64,000 nucleotides of DNA. Origin: WTAW01 sp964406575 (GTDB taxonomy: Bacteria > Acidobacteriota > Aminicenantia > Aminicenantales > Aminicenantaceae). The notes below the pieces were generated by a model. That model did not search any database, was not told where the DNA came from, and was given only the letters and a program-made list of their open reading frames with translations. Below, in pieces: positions 25,594 through 34,064 of this stretch. Both the position numbers and the translations under genes were made by a program. Positions within the stretch are counted from its first letter, which is position 1. Each line of letters starts with the position of its first letter. The stretch spans positions 110,665 through 174,664 of the forward strand of contig CAYOSH010000004.1 of assembly GCA_964406575.1 (NCBI GenBank), written 5' to 3'.

Positions 25594-27291
25594 ATGGATT
25601 TGACATCAGAACTCAACTTTAATAATTTTTATGCAATCATGGCGTTACTGGCATTATTACCGATCCTCATTGTATTCGCCCTTATTGTTCTTTTCAGATG
25701 GCCGGCGACAAAAGCCATGCCTGTTGCTTTCCTGATTACCTGTCTTCTGGCGTTCACAATTTGGCAAGTTCCGATTCTGCAAATCATAGCGGCATCCATC
25801 GACGGATTGATCACGGCCGGATCGATCCTGTATATCGTTCTCGGAGCCATCCTCCTTCTCAATCTCCAGCAGGAGAGCGGAGCCATTTCCACCATCCGTC
25901 GGAGTATGTATCTCATCTCCCCTGACAGACGGGTTCAGGCTATAATTATTGCTTTTCTTTTTGGAGCTTTTATCGAAGCGTCTGCTGGATTCGGAACTCC
26001 GGCAGCTGTGGCCGCTCCCTTACTCGTGGCCATCGGATTTCCAGCTATGGCTGCCGTCATGGTGTCGTTGATCATCCAGAGCACACCCGTCTCATTCGGG
26101 GCCATCGGAACGCCCATCCTTATCGGGGTCAACGCAGGCTTAATCGGTCAGCCGGAAGTGACAAGTTACTTGGCATCACATTCTCTTGAATTTCCTGCCT
26201 ATTTGCACGCTATAGGAGGAAAGGTGGCCATAATCCACGGCATCACAGGAACGCTCATCCCTCTTATTCTCGTGATGATGATGACCCGGTTTTTCAGTCA
26301 TAAACGATCATGGACAGAAGGCCTGTCCATTTGGCGTTTCGCTCTCTTTGCCGGTTTATGCTTCACTGTGCCCTACACAATTATCGGCGTATTTCTGGGT
26401 CCGGAGTTTCCGAGTTTGATCGGGTCGCTCTTAGGCCTTGCCTTCGTCATACCGCTCACACAGATGGGATTCCTCATCCCAAAAGACATCTGGGATTTTC
26501 CTCCTAAAGAGACTTGGCCGCGCGAATGGATAGGCCAAGTGATTGACGAGAGGGACGTTGTGAAAGCAGAAGTTAAAGTCTATACAGCTTGGCTTCCTTA
26601 CATCCTCGTCGCACTTCTTCTTCTCATCAGCCGCTTGTGGATTCCTCTTAAAAATATTCTGGCAGGAGTCAACCTACAGTGGACAAATATCTTCCGGACC
26701 TCCATTTCTTCGAGTTTTCAGCCGATTTTCATACCCGGGTTCTGGTTTTTTGTTGTGGTGATGATCTCACTTTTTATCCAAAGAATCCCTTTCGATCAAG
26801 CTAAGAAGGCAACCGTTCGGTCGTTTAAAACTCTAATCGGGCCTTCGATAGCCCTAGGTTTTGCTGTCCCTATGGTCAAGGTCTTTATAAACAGCGGCGT
26901 TCCGGGCGGTTACGATAAAATGCCGGTTGTCCTAGCTTCAGATGCGGCTGCACTTGTTGGAAAGGCATGGACCGCGTTTGCCCCGGTGATCGGAGCACTG
27001 GGGGCTTTTATCGCAGGAAGCAATACATTCTCGAACATGATGTTTTCTCTTTTTCAGTTTACGACCGCGCTTAAAACGGGAGCTATTCCTGGTGTGATCG
27101 TAGCTCTTCAAGTTGTGGGCGGCGCTGCCGGAAACATGATCTGCGTCCACAATGTCGTGGCTGCATCTGCTGTTGTCGGGCTCCTTGGCCGGGAGGGTCT
27201 CCTCATTCGAAAAACTCTCATTCCCATGATCTACTATATCCTTGTTGCTGCTATCATCGGATTTTCTCTACAAGTCTTTTTCTCTGTCTAA
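25594..27291 (+). CDS. lctP: L-lactate permease (LctP) family transporter
   Basis: A 565-residue polytopic inner-membrane protein with about 13-14 hydrophobic segments. Typical LctP features are the opening LLALLPILIVFALIVLFRWP and KAMPVAFLITCLLAFTIWQV, then FLFGAFIEASAGFGTPAAVA, QSTPVSFGAIGTPILIGVNA, SNTFSNMMFSLFQFTTAL and the C-terminal GNMICVHNVVAASAVVGLLG. It should import lactate or glycolate with protons. The exact start is uncertain: a TTG lies nine codons upstream and another ATG 15 codons downstream (25639). No clear ribosome-binding site distinguishes them. It is divergent from the GH97 gene and not followed by lactate dehydrogenase genes. Confidence 0.88.
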   Translation: MDLTSELNFNNFYAIMALLALLPILIVFALIVLFRWPATKAMPVAFLITCLLAFTIWQVPILQIIAASIDGLITAGSILYIVLGAILLLNLQQESGAISTIRRSMYLISPDRRVQAIIIAFLFGAFIEASAGFGTPAAVAAPLLVAIGFPAMAAVMVSLIIQSTPVSFGAIGTPILIGVNAGLIGQPEVTSYLASHSLEFPAYLHAIGGKVAIIHGITGTLIPLILVMMMTRFFSHKRSWTEGLSIWRFALFAGLCFTVPYTIIGVFLGPEFPSLIGSLLGLAFVIPLTQMGFLIPKDIWDFPPKETWPREWIGQVIDERDVVKAEVKVYTAWLPYILVALLLLISRLWIPLKNILAGVNLQWTNIFRTSISSSFQPIFIPGFWFFVVVMISLFIQRIPFDQAKKATVRSFKTLIGPSIALGFAVPMVKVFINSGVPGGYDKMPVVLASDAAALVGKAWTAFAPVIGALGAFIAGSNTFSNMMFSLFQFTTALKTGAIPGVIVALQVVGGAAGNMICVHNVVAASAVVGLLGREGLLIRKTLIPMIYYILVAAIIGFSLQVFFSV

Positions 27292-27403
27292 GACTCCAAG
27301 GGGAATTTTGAAAATCATCTCGCACGTCATCCCCGAATTCCCCATTGGAAGACGGCCCTTCGAATTTGTTATGAATTATTGGAAATGAATACAAATTAAA
27401 AGA

Positions 27404-27450
27404 TGTAGGGACCGTTTCCCAAACGGTCCGCTCGGGGAGCGGACCCTACA
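27404..27450 (+). repeat. Complete TGTAGGG palindromic repeat with two internal hairpins
   Basis: The outer arms TGTAGGG (27404-27410) and CCCTACA (27444-27450) enclose two perfect hairpins: ACCGTTT/CCC/AAACGGT and CCGCTC/GGG/GAGCGG. Single-stranded DNA or RNA could fold into a three-way cruciform. This is the best-preserved copy of the family. Confidence 0.85.
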
Positions 27451-27498
27451 TTAATAACAAGAATCCGTTTAGGAAACAGAATCCAAAATATAAACTGC

Positions 27499-27525
27499 GG
27501 ACCGTTCGGGGAATAGACCCTACAT
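27499..27525 (+). repeat. Partial copy of the TGTAGGG palindromic repeat
   Basis: Consists of CGGACCGTTCGGGGAATAGA followed by CCCTACA: one degraded hairpin and the right outer arm. Confidence 0.65.
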
Positions 27526-27548
27526 TATCTTTAAGCGAAAAGAAAAAG

Positions 27549-27577
27549 TTGTCAAAGTCGACCAAGATAATTATAAT
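27549..27577 (+). promoter_or_regulatory. Sigma-70-type promoter of the molybdenum-hydroxylase cluster
   Basis: TTGTCA (27549-27554) and TATAAT (27572-27577) are spaced by exactly 17 bp. The predicted start is near 27584, giving a leader of about 36 bases with the GGAGGG ribosome-binding site before the ATG at 27620. Confidence 0.72.
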
Positions 27578-27619
27578 TCTAGAATATTTGGGTTATGTAC
27601 AATTTAATCGGAGGGAAAT

Positions 27620-28291
27620 ATGGAGAAAAAACCCCTAAAAGCTTATTTAGGCCTTGTCGTCATGCTCGGTGCTGTCTGGGGACTGTCTGAGGCAGCGCTG
27701 GGGATGCACCTCAAAAGGTGTGCCTCTTCGGTGTCAGGCTCGATGATGACTGGTGTTGCTCTTCTCTTCATTGCAGCTAGCTGGATTATTTCGAGACGAG
27801 CGCTCGGTGTAATCCTTCTTGTCATCATCGCCTCTCTCTTCAAAGTCGTCGATGCTCTTCTCCTCTCATATCCTATCCTGCATGGTGCTATCGCCAATCC
27901 CATTTTTGCCTTTATCACCGAGGGTGCAGCTTTTTTATTGATTGTCTATCTGATCGAAGAAACATTCCGACAAAAACCGGCTGGTCAAGCCCTCACAGGA
28001 GGAATGTCCGCACTCCTTGCCGCCAACATATTCCCTCTTGTCAGGTTTGCGACAGGCATCCCCGCTTGTGTCGTCGCAGGCACAGGGTATCCTCTCTCCC
28101 TTTACTATATCCACTTTGCTATCTTAGTATCTCTCGTGACCGTTCCGATCGGATTCTTGGTCGGGATCAAATTGGAAAAATTCGCTCTGGGCATATCTAA
28201 AACACCCGACTTCCAGAAGCTCAATTATGTTCTCTCACCCGCAGCCCTCGTTCTCTGCCTCCTCATAATGGCTCTGATCAGACTTGCTTAG
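27620..28291 (+). CDS. Polytopic membrane protein of unknown family, first gene of the molybdenum-hydroxylase cluster
   Basis: A 223-residue protein with about six to seven hydrophobic segments: LGLVVMLGAVWGLSEAALGM, MTGVALLFIAASWIIS, ALGVILLVIIASLFKVVDAL, PIFAFITEGAAFLLIVYL, LTGGMSALLAANIFPLV, YIHFAILVSLVTVPIGFLVG and LSPAALVLCLLIMALI. I do not recognise the family. Its size and topology resemble substrate-binding (S) components of ECF transporters, but no ECF ATPase genes are present here, so this is only a possibility. It has a good ribosome-binding site (GGAGGG) and a sigma-70 promoter, and ends 33 bp before the iron-sulphur subunit, so it is likely co-expressed with the oxidoreductase. 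Confidence 0.6.
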   Translation: MEKKPLKAYLGLVVMLGAVWGLSEAALGMHLKRCASSVSGSMMTGVALLFIAASWIISRRALGVILLVIIASLFKVVDALLLSYPILHGAIANPIFAFITEGAAFLLIVYLIEETFRQKPAGQALTGGMSALLAANIFPLVRFATGIPACVVAGTGYPLSLYYIHFAILVSLVTVPIGFLVGIKLEKFALGISKTPDFQKLNYVLSPAALVLCLLIMALIRLA

Positions 28292-28324
28292 ATCAACGCG
28301 ATCGTACTCATAAAGAGGATCAAA

Positions 28325-28972
28325 ATGGGAACAAATCAAAATAAACAGGGAAAGTCTTTCACACGAAGGGATTTTCTGAAAGGTTTTGGAGGCGGGGCTA
28401 TTGGGGTTGCTGTTGTCCCCAAAATTCTCGCTCAAGAAACGGCCTCGATGGAAACAAAGAAGGGAAAAATCCCCGTATACGCAAAAAAGCAAGTCACTCT
28501 CACCGTAAATGGAGAGAAATACAGTCTTGTTGTGGAGCCGCGAGAAACCCTCCTGGACGTCCTCAGAGAAAATCTGAACCTCACGGGCACAAAAAAAACA
28601 TGTAATCAGGGTGAATGTGGGGGGTGCACAGTGCTCCTCGACGGCGAGCCTGTATATTCCTGTCTTTATCTTGCAATAAGAGCCGACGGGAAGGACATCC
28701 GAACAGTCGAGGGACTGGCCGAAAAAGAAAACCTCCATCCCGTGCAGCAGGCTTTTATTGACACAGATGCCTACCAGTGCGGATTTTGTGCGCCTGGATT
28801 CATCATGTCAACAGTGGGATTCCTGGAAACACATAGGAATTCGCCACCAATGATGAATCTGGATTTGGAAGAGATCAAGAAAGCTCTTTCTGGCAATATC
28901 TGCCGGTGCGGAAACTACGATCACATTTATAAAGCTGTCTCTGAGGCCGCTAAAAAGATGGGGAGGTCTTGA
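28325..28972 (+). CDS. Tat-exported 2Fe-2S subunit of a xanthine dehydrogenase-family oxidoreductase
   Basis: A 215-residue small subunit of the molybdenum hydroxylase family. A twin-arginine signal (TRRDFLKGFGGGAIGVAVV, about residues 16-35) directs folded export. The plant-type ferredoxin domain has CNQGECGGCTVLLDGEPVYSC (Cys residues for cluster II), and the C-terminal helical domain has CGFCAPG and NICRCGNYDHI for cluster I. Because the large and FAD subunits lack signals, the folded complex presumably travels out attached to this subunit, as in periplasmic aldehyde oxidoreductase PaoABC. Its stop (28970-28972) lies one base before the ATG of the molybdenum subunit, so the two are translationally coupled. 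Confidence 0.92.
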   Translation: MGTNQNKQGKSFTRRDFLKGFGGGAIGVAVVPKILAQETASMETKKGKIPVYAKKQVTLTVNGEKYSLVVEPRETLLDVLRENLNLTGTKKTCNQGECGGCTVLLDGEPVYSCLYLAIRADGKDIRTVEGLAEKENLHPVQQAFIDTDAYQCGFCAPGFIMSTVGFLETHRNSPPMMNLDLEEIKKALSGNICRCGNYDHIYKAVSEAAKKMGRS

Positions 28973-28973
28973 G

Positions 28974-31238
28974 ATGGCAAAAAAAGAGCATTGGGAAAAC
29001 ACCACAGACCCTCATCTCCTCTATACGGAGGAGGCACAAGCCGAAACCTCCACAACCCAAGCAGCTCCGACTCCAGAGAAAAAACCGGATTATAAAATCA
29101 TCGGTAAACCCACCGCAAGGATCGATGGTCCTAAGATCGTCACGGGGAAAGCTCCATTTATTGATGACATCAAGCTCAGGGGGATGCTCGTGGGCAAAAT
29201 CTTAAGGTCTCCACATCCTCATGCTGAGATCGTATCCATCGACCTGAGCAAAGCCAAAAGTCTCCGCGGAGTGAAGGCTGTGATTGGACTGGATAGCGAA
29301 AAAGCTCAATACATAGGAAACCGCGTGGCCGCCGTTGTTGCGGTCGATGAGCAGACAGCACAACAAGCCCTCAAATTGATCGAGGTGATGTACAAACCCC
29401 TCCCTTATGTCGTCAGCGTAGAAAAATCGAGGGAGGAGGGAGCCCCACAAGTCCACGAAGCCAAACCTAATGTCGAGAACATCAGGGATGAGAAACGTGG
29501 GGATGTCGAGCTCGGATTTAAAGAAGCAGATGTTGTTCTGGAGCGCACATACAAAACGGCTATTGAGATCCATCACCCTGCCGAAACGCATGGAAGCATA
29601 GCCAAATGGGAGGGCGACCAGCTTATCGTGTGGGACTCGACACAGGGCATCCACAGTGTGAGGGACGGTCTCGCACGCAGCTTGGAAATCCCGGCAGGCC
29701 ATGTCACAGTCATCAAACGGTATATGGGTGGGGGATTCGGGAGTAAACTCGGCCTGAATGCCCATACCGTAATCGCCGCAATGCTTGCGAAACAGACCGG
29801 AAAACCGGTCAAGATCATGCTCACACGAAAGGAAAACGCTCTCTGTGTGGGAAACCGCCCGACCAGCTTGCAGACGTACAGGGGTGGAGTCAAAAAAGAT
29901 GGAACTCTCGTTGCGTTGACTTTGACAAACTACACAACCGGAGGCATCAATAGAGGTGACAGATGTTCAGAACCTTTATTGGACGTGTACAGATGCCCTA
30001 ACCTCCATGTGAAAGAATACACAGTCTACACGAACCTGGGAGGATCGCGGGCCACGCGGGCTCCGGGACATGTGCAGGGAACATTCGGGCTGGAGGGGTT
30101 CCTTGACGAGCTGGCCAATGAGATCGGTATGGACCCCCTGGAGCTTAGAAAAAAGAATTACACAACTAAAAACAGGGGGGATACAGGATTCCCCTACTCT
30201 TCGAAGGGATTAGATAAGTGTTATGAGCTGGGAGCCGAAACAATCGGCTGGCACAGGAGAAACAAAACTCCCGGAGAAGGACAGGGAAAAATCCGCCAGG
30301 GGCTAGGGATGGCTTCCCAAATCTGGTGGGGAGCGGGCGTCCCTGGAACTCTGGCCGATGTCAAGCTCTACCCGGATGGGAGCGTGGATGTCATCTGCGG
30401 CACCCAGGATATCGGATGCGGGACACGCACCCACATGGCTGTTGTCACCGCAGAAGCTCTGGGACTCGAGCCCAATGACATCACTGTTAAACTGGGGAAT
30501 TCGGACTATCCCTACGCGCCTTCCTCGGGAGGAAGCCAAACAACTCCATCAGTGGCACCAGCTGTAAGAGACGCATCCCTCAAGGCAGTAGACCACCTCA
30601 AAGAATTGGCGGCAAAAAAATTCAAAGTGTCAGCTCATGATATTCTCTACAAAGATAAGAATTTCACAGACAGAAACAATCCGGAAAATACCATTGCCTT
30701 TGGAGAACTTGCCAAGGACCTGCGCAGGGAAACGGTCTTCCACGGCGAAAGGAAGGGCATGCCCGACGGATTTGCCTACAACACCTTTGGAGCCCATTTT
30801 GTAGAGGTGGAGGTCGACACAGAGACAGGCCAGATCAAAGTCCTCAAAGTTGTTGCTGCCCATGACTCGGGACAAATCATCAACACAAAGACCGCAGAAA
30901 GCCAAGTGATCGGAGGAGTGACGCAGGGAGTAAGCACAGCACTTTTTGAGCAGAGGATCGTGGATGCCACCACAGGGACGCTGGTGAATCCCAACTGGAG
31001 GGATTACAAGATCGCCACGTCCATGGACATCCCCGAGATTATCCCGATATTCGTCGATGTCGACGACCCGCGCATTAACATACTCGGCACCAAGGGGCTG
31101 GGCGAACCCCCACGGATCCCGATCGCCGCCGCCATCGGTAATGCTGTCTATAACGCCATCGGTGTCCAAGTCAGGGAGATCCCGATGACCCCAGACAAAG
31201 TGCTTAAAGCCCTCAAACCAAAGGAGGTCAGCTCATGA
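28974..31238 (+). CDS. Molybdenum-binding catalytic subunit, xanthine dehydrogenase/aldehyde oxidoreductase family
   Basis: A 754-residue catalytic subunit. The first domain (about 50-150) has DYKIIGKPTARIDGPKIVTG and LVGKILRSPHPHAEI. The cofactor-binding domain has WDSTQGIHSVRDGLARSL, YMGGGFGSKLGLN and GSRATRAPGHVQGTFGLEGF, followed by GTQDIGCGTRTHMAVVTAEA. The active-site glutamate is in the C-terminal KGLGEPPRIPIAAAIGNAV (about residue 707). This subunit hydroxylates purines or oxidises aldehydes using molybdenum-cytosine dinucleotide cofactor in the PaoC branch; the substrate is not determined. The next gene overlaps at the stop codon (ATGA, 31235-31238). Confidence 0.9.
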   Translation: MAKKEHWENTTDPHLLYTEEAQAETSTTQAAPTPEKKPDYKIIGKPTARIDGPKIVTGKAPFIDDIKLRGMLVGKILRSPHPHAEIVSIDLSKAKSLRGVKAVIGLDSEKAQYIGNRVAAVVAVDEQTAQQALKLIEVMYKPLPYVVSVEKSREEGAPQVHEAKPNVENIRDEKRGDVELGFKEADVVLERTYKTAIEIHHPAETHGSIAKWEGDQLIVWDSTQGIHSVRDGLARSLEIPAGHVTVIKRYMGGGFGSKLGLNAHTVIAAMLAKQTGKPVKIMLTRKENALCVGNRPTSLQTYRGGVKKDGTLVALTLTNYTTGGINRGDRCSEPLLDVYRCPNLHVKEYTVYTNLGGSRATRAPGHVQGTFGLEGFLDELANEIGMDPLELRKKNYTTKNRGDTGFPYSSKGLDKCYELGAETIGWHRRNKTPGEGQGKIRQGLGMASQIWWGAGVPGTLADVKLYPDGSVDVICGTQDIGCGTRTHMAVVTAEALGLEPNDITVKLGNSDYPYAPSSGGSQTTPSVAPAVRDASLKAVDHLKELAAKKFKVSAHDILYKDKNFTDRNNPENTIAFGELAKDLRRETVFHGERKGMPDGFAYNTFGAHFVEVEVDTETGQIKVLKVVAAHDSGQIINTKTAESQVIGGVTQGVSTALFEQRIVDATTGTLVNPNWRDYKIATSMDIPEIIPIFVDVDDPRINILGTKGLGEPPRIPIAAAIGNAVYNAIGVQVREIPMTPDKVLKALKPKEVSS

Positions 31239-32218
31239 ACAACTTCAAGCTTGCTCAACCTCAAAACATCGAACAGGTGGCCTCCTTGCCTCCGGATAAA
31301 AAAGTTGTCCTCATGGCCGGGGGAACAGACCTCCTGGACGAGATAAAAAACGAAGTTATTCACCCGGATGTGGTCGTGGACCTCAATACAATCCCGGGTC
31401 TCGCCTACATCAACAGCACAGATGATGGCGTTCATGTCGGCGTTATGACCCGGATCAGCAAATTGGCGGAGGACGCAACGATTCAAGCCAATTTTCCTGT
31501 TCTTCATGAGGCCGCTCTATCCCTGGCCACTCCCCAGCTTCGGAATGTGGGAACAGTTGGAGGTAATCTCTGCCAGAGACCCCGATGCTGGTATTACCGC
31601 GACCCTCAAGTTGAGTGCCGCAAAAAGGGAGGCAGCCGCTGTTTCGCCATCAGAGGGCGCAACAGATACCACGCCATCCTGGGGGGAAGCATCTGTCACA
31701 TCGTCTATCCTTCCGACCTCGCCCCTGCTCTTATCAGTTTGGACTCAGAAGTAACTATAGCCACCATAGAAGGCGATAAGAAAGTGGCACTCGAAAAATT
31801 TTACACCCTCCCCCGCGACAACGTCCGGAAAGAAAATATTCTCAAACCGAATGAAATCCTGAAAGAAGTCAGGATCCCTCGTGCAAAAGACGGAGCAAAA
31901 AGCACATATCTTAAACTTAAAGAAAGAGGAACATGGGATTTTGCAGTTGTTTCTGCAGCCGTTAATGGAATCGCATCGGGAAACACATTCCAAGATATTA
32001 GGATTGTGCTCGGAGGCGTTGCTCCAGTGCCGTGGAGGCTGGAAAAAGCAGAGAAAGCTCTCTTTGGGAAACGCATAACAGAAGAAGTAGTGAAGCGGAT
32101 CGCGCAAGATGCTCTCGCGGATGCACGGCCTCTTGAGGAGAACGCCTATAAGCAGGAACTCGCTGCAACAGTCGTAACCCGTGCGATCTTATCTTTGAGG
32201 GAAGGCCCAAGACCCTGA
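31235..32218 (+). CDS. FAD-binding subunit with an extra 4Fe-4S site (PaoB-like)
   Basis: A 327-residue FAD_binding_5/CO_deh_flav_C protein. FAD contacts are at KVVLMAGGTDLLDEI (about 26-40) and AALSLATPQLRNVGTVGGNL. An insert directly after it reads CQRPRCWYYRDPQVECRKKG followed by GSRCFAIRGRNRYHAILGG, with cysteines spaced to bind a 4Fe-4S cluster, as in PaoB and in HbaD/HcrB-type subunits. The C-terminal domain carries TYLKLKERGTWDFAVVSAAV. It transfers electrons from the 2Fe-2S subunit to FAD. Its start overlaps the stop of the molybdenum subunit. A 142-bp gap to the next gene follows, so the later genes may also have their own promoter. Confidence 0.9.
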   Translation: MNNFKLAQPQNIEQVASLPPDKKVVLMAGGTDLLDEIKNEVIHPDVVVDLNTIPGLAYINSTDDGVHVGVMTRISKLAEDATIQANFPVLHEAALSLATPQLRNVGTVGGNLCQRPRCWYYRDPQVECRKKGGSRCFAIRGRNRYHAILGGSICHIVYPSDLAPALISLDSEVTIATIEGDKKVALEKFYTLPRDNVRKENILKPNEILKEVRIPRAKDGAKSTYLKLKERGTWDFAVVSAAVNGIASGNTFQDIRIVLGGVAPVPWRLEKAEKALFGKRITEEVVKRIAQDALADARPLEENAYKQELAATVVTRAILSLREGPRP

Positions 32219-32360
32219 ACTATTCTCCAGCCAGGGTCTCCTCAGGAACGGCTGAGTTTTGCAGAACGAAAGACCAATATAATTCAGATCAGTCAGCCTG
32301 GATTATTAACGAGCTTTATGAATAATTCAGGCAGAGATAGATTATTCAAGAGTTGAATTT

Positions 32361-32891
32361 ATGATTCACATCCTCACAGGGCCGGTCCATTCTGGGAAAA
32401 CGACTTTTCTTCAGAGATTGACAGCTGAACTCAAGCACCGGAAAATCGCTGTGGATGGTTTCTTGAGCTTATCTGTAAAAGAAAGGGAGGAGTTCATCGG
32501 GTACGATCTTTTTGATCTCCAACAGGAAAGCTCAACACCATTTATCAGAAAAACTGGAAAAGAAAAATGGCAGAGGATCGGCGACTACTACTTCATTCCA
32601 GAAACTCTGGATATGGCCCAAAACATTATTCTCCGCTCAAGAGAGGCTGATATAAAGGTCATCGATGAAGTCGGCCCGCTGGAGCTGCACGGAAAAGGAT
32701 TATGGCCGGCCCTAGAAAAAACCGTGAGCCTTCCCGCACCAGATCTTGTTTGTGTCATTCGAAACGCCCTACTCGAGACATGGATTGAAAAATTAAAACC
32801 CAAGCCAGCAAAGATCTTCGATATCACAGAGGAAGATCTTTATCCCAAAATGCTACAATACTTCAGCGCAAAGATCATTCTAACGGAGTAA
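32361..32891 (+). CDS. THEP1-type nucleoside triphosphatase
   Basis: A 176-residue P-loop NTPase of the NTPase_1/THEP1 type. Walker A is TGPVHSGKTTFLQ (residues 6-18) and Walker B is KVIDEVGPLEL (about 98-107, with the family's EVGPxE motif). The stretch VDGFLSLSVKEREEFIGYDL follows the usual pattern of the family. It hydrolyses nucleoside triphosphates; genes of this type occur near molybdoenzyme maturation genes, where a role in nucleotide or cofactor handling is suspected but not established. It lies 12 bp before xdhC, so the two are probably co-expressed. Whether it belongs to the upstream operon or has a promoter in the 142-bp gap is not clear. Confidence 0.8.
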   Translation: MIHILTGPVHSGKTTFLQRLTAELKHRKIAVDGFLSLSVKEREEFIGYDLFDLQQESSTPFIRKTGKEKWQRIGDYYFIPETLDMAQNIILRSREADIKVIDEVGPLELHGKGLWPALEKTVSLPAPDLVCVIRNALLETWIEKLKPKPAKIFDITEEDLYPKMLQYFSAKIILTE

Positions 32892-32903
32892 AACTGATAG
32901 ACA

Positions 32904-34064
32904 ATGAAAAATATCTATGACCATCTCTTGAAGGAGATCGAGATCAAACAGCCACTCGCCCTGGGGACGATCATCGAAACATCAGGCTCAAGCCCTCAGG
33001 TCCCGGGTGCATCCGCCATATTTTCCCCAGGTGGCCTCGTTGCCGGGACTTTAGGAGGAGGAATCCTCGAGGCTCATGCGGAAGCAGAAGCCATTCGTGC
33101 GCTTCAAGATCAAATATCCCGGCTTTTACCCTACAGCTTGAACGGTGAGGCGACCTCAGAGGAGGAAGCCATCTGTGGAGGCGAAGTCACAATTCTCATC
33201 GATGCCCATCTCCAGGATTCCTTAGGTGCGTTCAGAGAAATGAAAAACTCGCTTGATGATAGACAACCTGGGGTACTTATCGCTTTTATTCATTTTTCCA
33301 CCAAAAAAAATATTCGATCTTCTATTGGAAAATCCGTTCTTCCCTCCGCTTTGACTTCTGAACGATCCTCTGCAATTAAGAATGTCACTCTCTACCGGAA
33401 ATGGTTAAAAAAATCGGATATATTCGGCGAAGAGGCAGAGAAAAAGAGATTCCCTCACCGCGAAGAGATCAAAGACGCCTTTAAGGAGAGAGCGCCTCGT
33501 CTGCACAAAATACGCACAGAGACAGCCAAAGATCCCCTGGAGGAAAACCTTCTTTTCCTCGAGCCGCTTTTCCCTTTATCTCATCTTGTGATCGCAGGCG
33601 CAGGACACGTGGGAAAAGCCGTAGCTCATCAGGGGAAACTCCTCGACTTCGAAGTCACAGTCATCGACGACAGAGTCGAATTTGCCAACACTGAGAATAT
33701 CCCTGATGCCGACCATGTGATCGTGGGCGATATCGACATAATCCTGCGTAAAATACCCAAAACACCGGATACCTATGTAGTCATCGTCACGCGAGGACAC
33801 AGCCATGACGCCGATGCCCTCAAAGAATGTATCACATCCGATGCAGGATACATCGGAATGATCGGCAGCGCGCGCAAGATCGCCCTCATGCGCCAGAAGT
33901 TTTTGGACGAAGGCTGGGCATCCGCAGAGCAATTCGACAGGGTGTTCTCACCCATAGGCCTCGAAATTCAGTCCAACACTGTCGAAGAAATCGCTGTCAG
34001 CATAGCCGCCCAGCTTGTCCTTGTCAGAGGCCAAATCCAGAGCCAAAGGAGGACAAAACCTTGA
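32904..34064 (+). CDS. xdhC: XdhC-family molybdenum cofactor maturation protein
   Basis: A 386-residue chaperone of the XdhC/CoxI family. The N-terminal XdhC domain has GTIIETSGSSPQVPGASAIF, GTLGGGILEAHAEAEA and the conserved cysteine motif AICGGEVTILID (about residue 93). The C-terminal Rossmann domain starts at HLVIAGAGHVGKAVAHQGKL and continues with DVIDRE-like VTVIDDRVEFAN. The middle stretch (about 125-220) is an unusually polar linker. XdhC proteins sulphurate and deliver the molybdenum cofactor to hydroxylases, here presumably to the complex encoded upstream. The stop overlaps the TTG start of mocA (TTGA). Confidence 0.9.
   Translation: MKNIYDHLLKEIEIKQPLALGTIIETSGSSPQVPGASAIFSPGGLVAGTLGGGILEAHAEAEAIRALQDQISRLLPYSLNGEATSEEEAICGGEVTILIDAHLQDSLGAFREMKNSLDDRQPGVLIAFIHFSTKKNIRSSIGKSVLPSALTSERSSAIKNVTLYRKWLKKSDIFGEEAEKKRFPHREEIKDAFKERAPRLHKIRTETAKDPLEENLLFLEPLFPLSHLVIAGAGHVGKAVAHQGKLLDFEVTVIDDRVEFANTENIPDADHVIVGDIDIILRKIPKTPDTYVVIVTRGHSHDADALKECITSDAGYIGMIGSARKIALMRQKFLDEGWASAEQFDRVFSPIGLEIQSNTVEEIAVSIAAQLVLVRGQIQSQRRTKP

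Larger units (their letters stand above)
27292..27619. other. 328-bp intergenic region with repeats and a promoter
   Basis: Contains two palindromic repeat copies (27404 and 27499) and the promoter of the molybdenum-hydroxylase cluster at 27549. No ORF of interest. Confidence 0.75.

Noticed and set aside
33827..34060. Upstream extension of the mocA frame inside xdhC
   Set aside because: The family N-terminus and ribosome-binding site are at 34061; the extension is not family-like.
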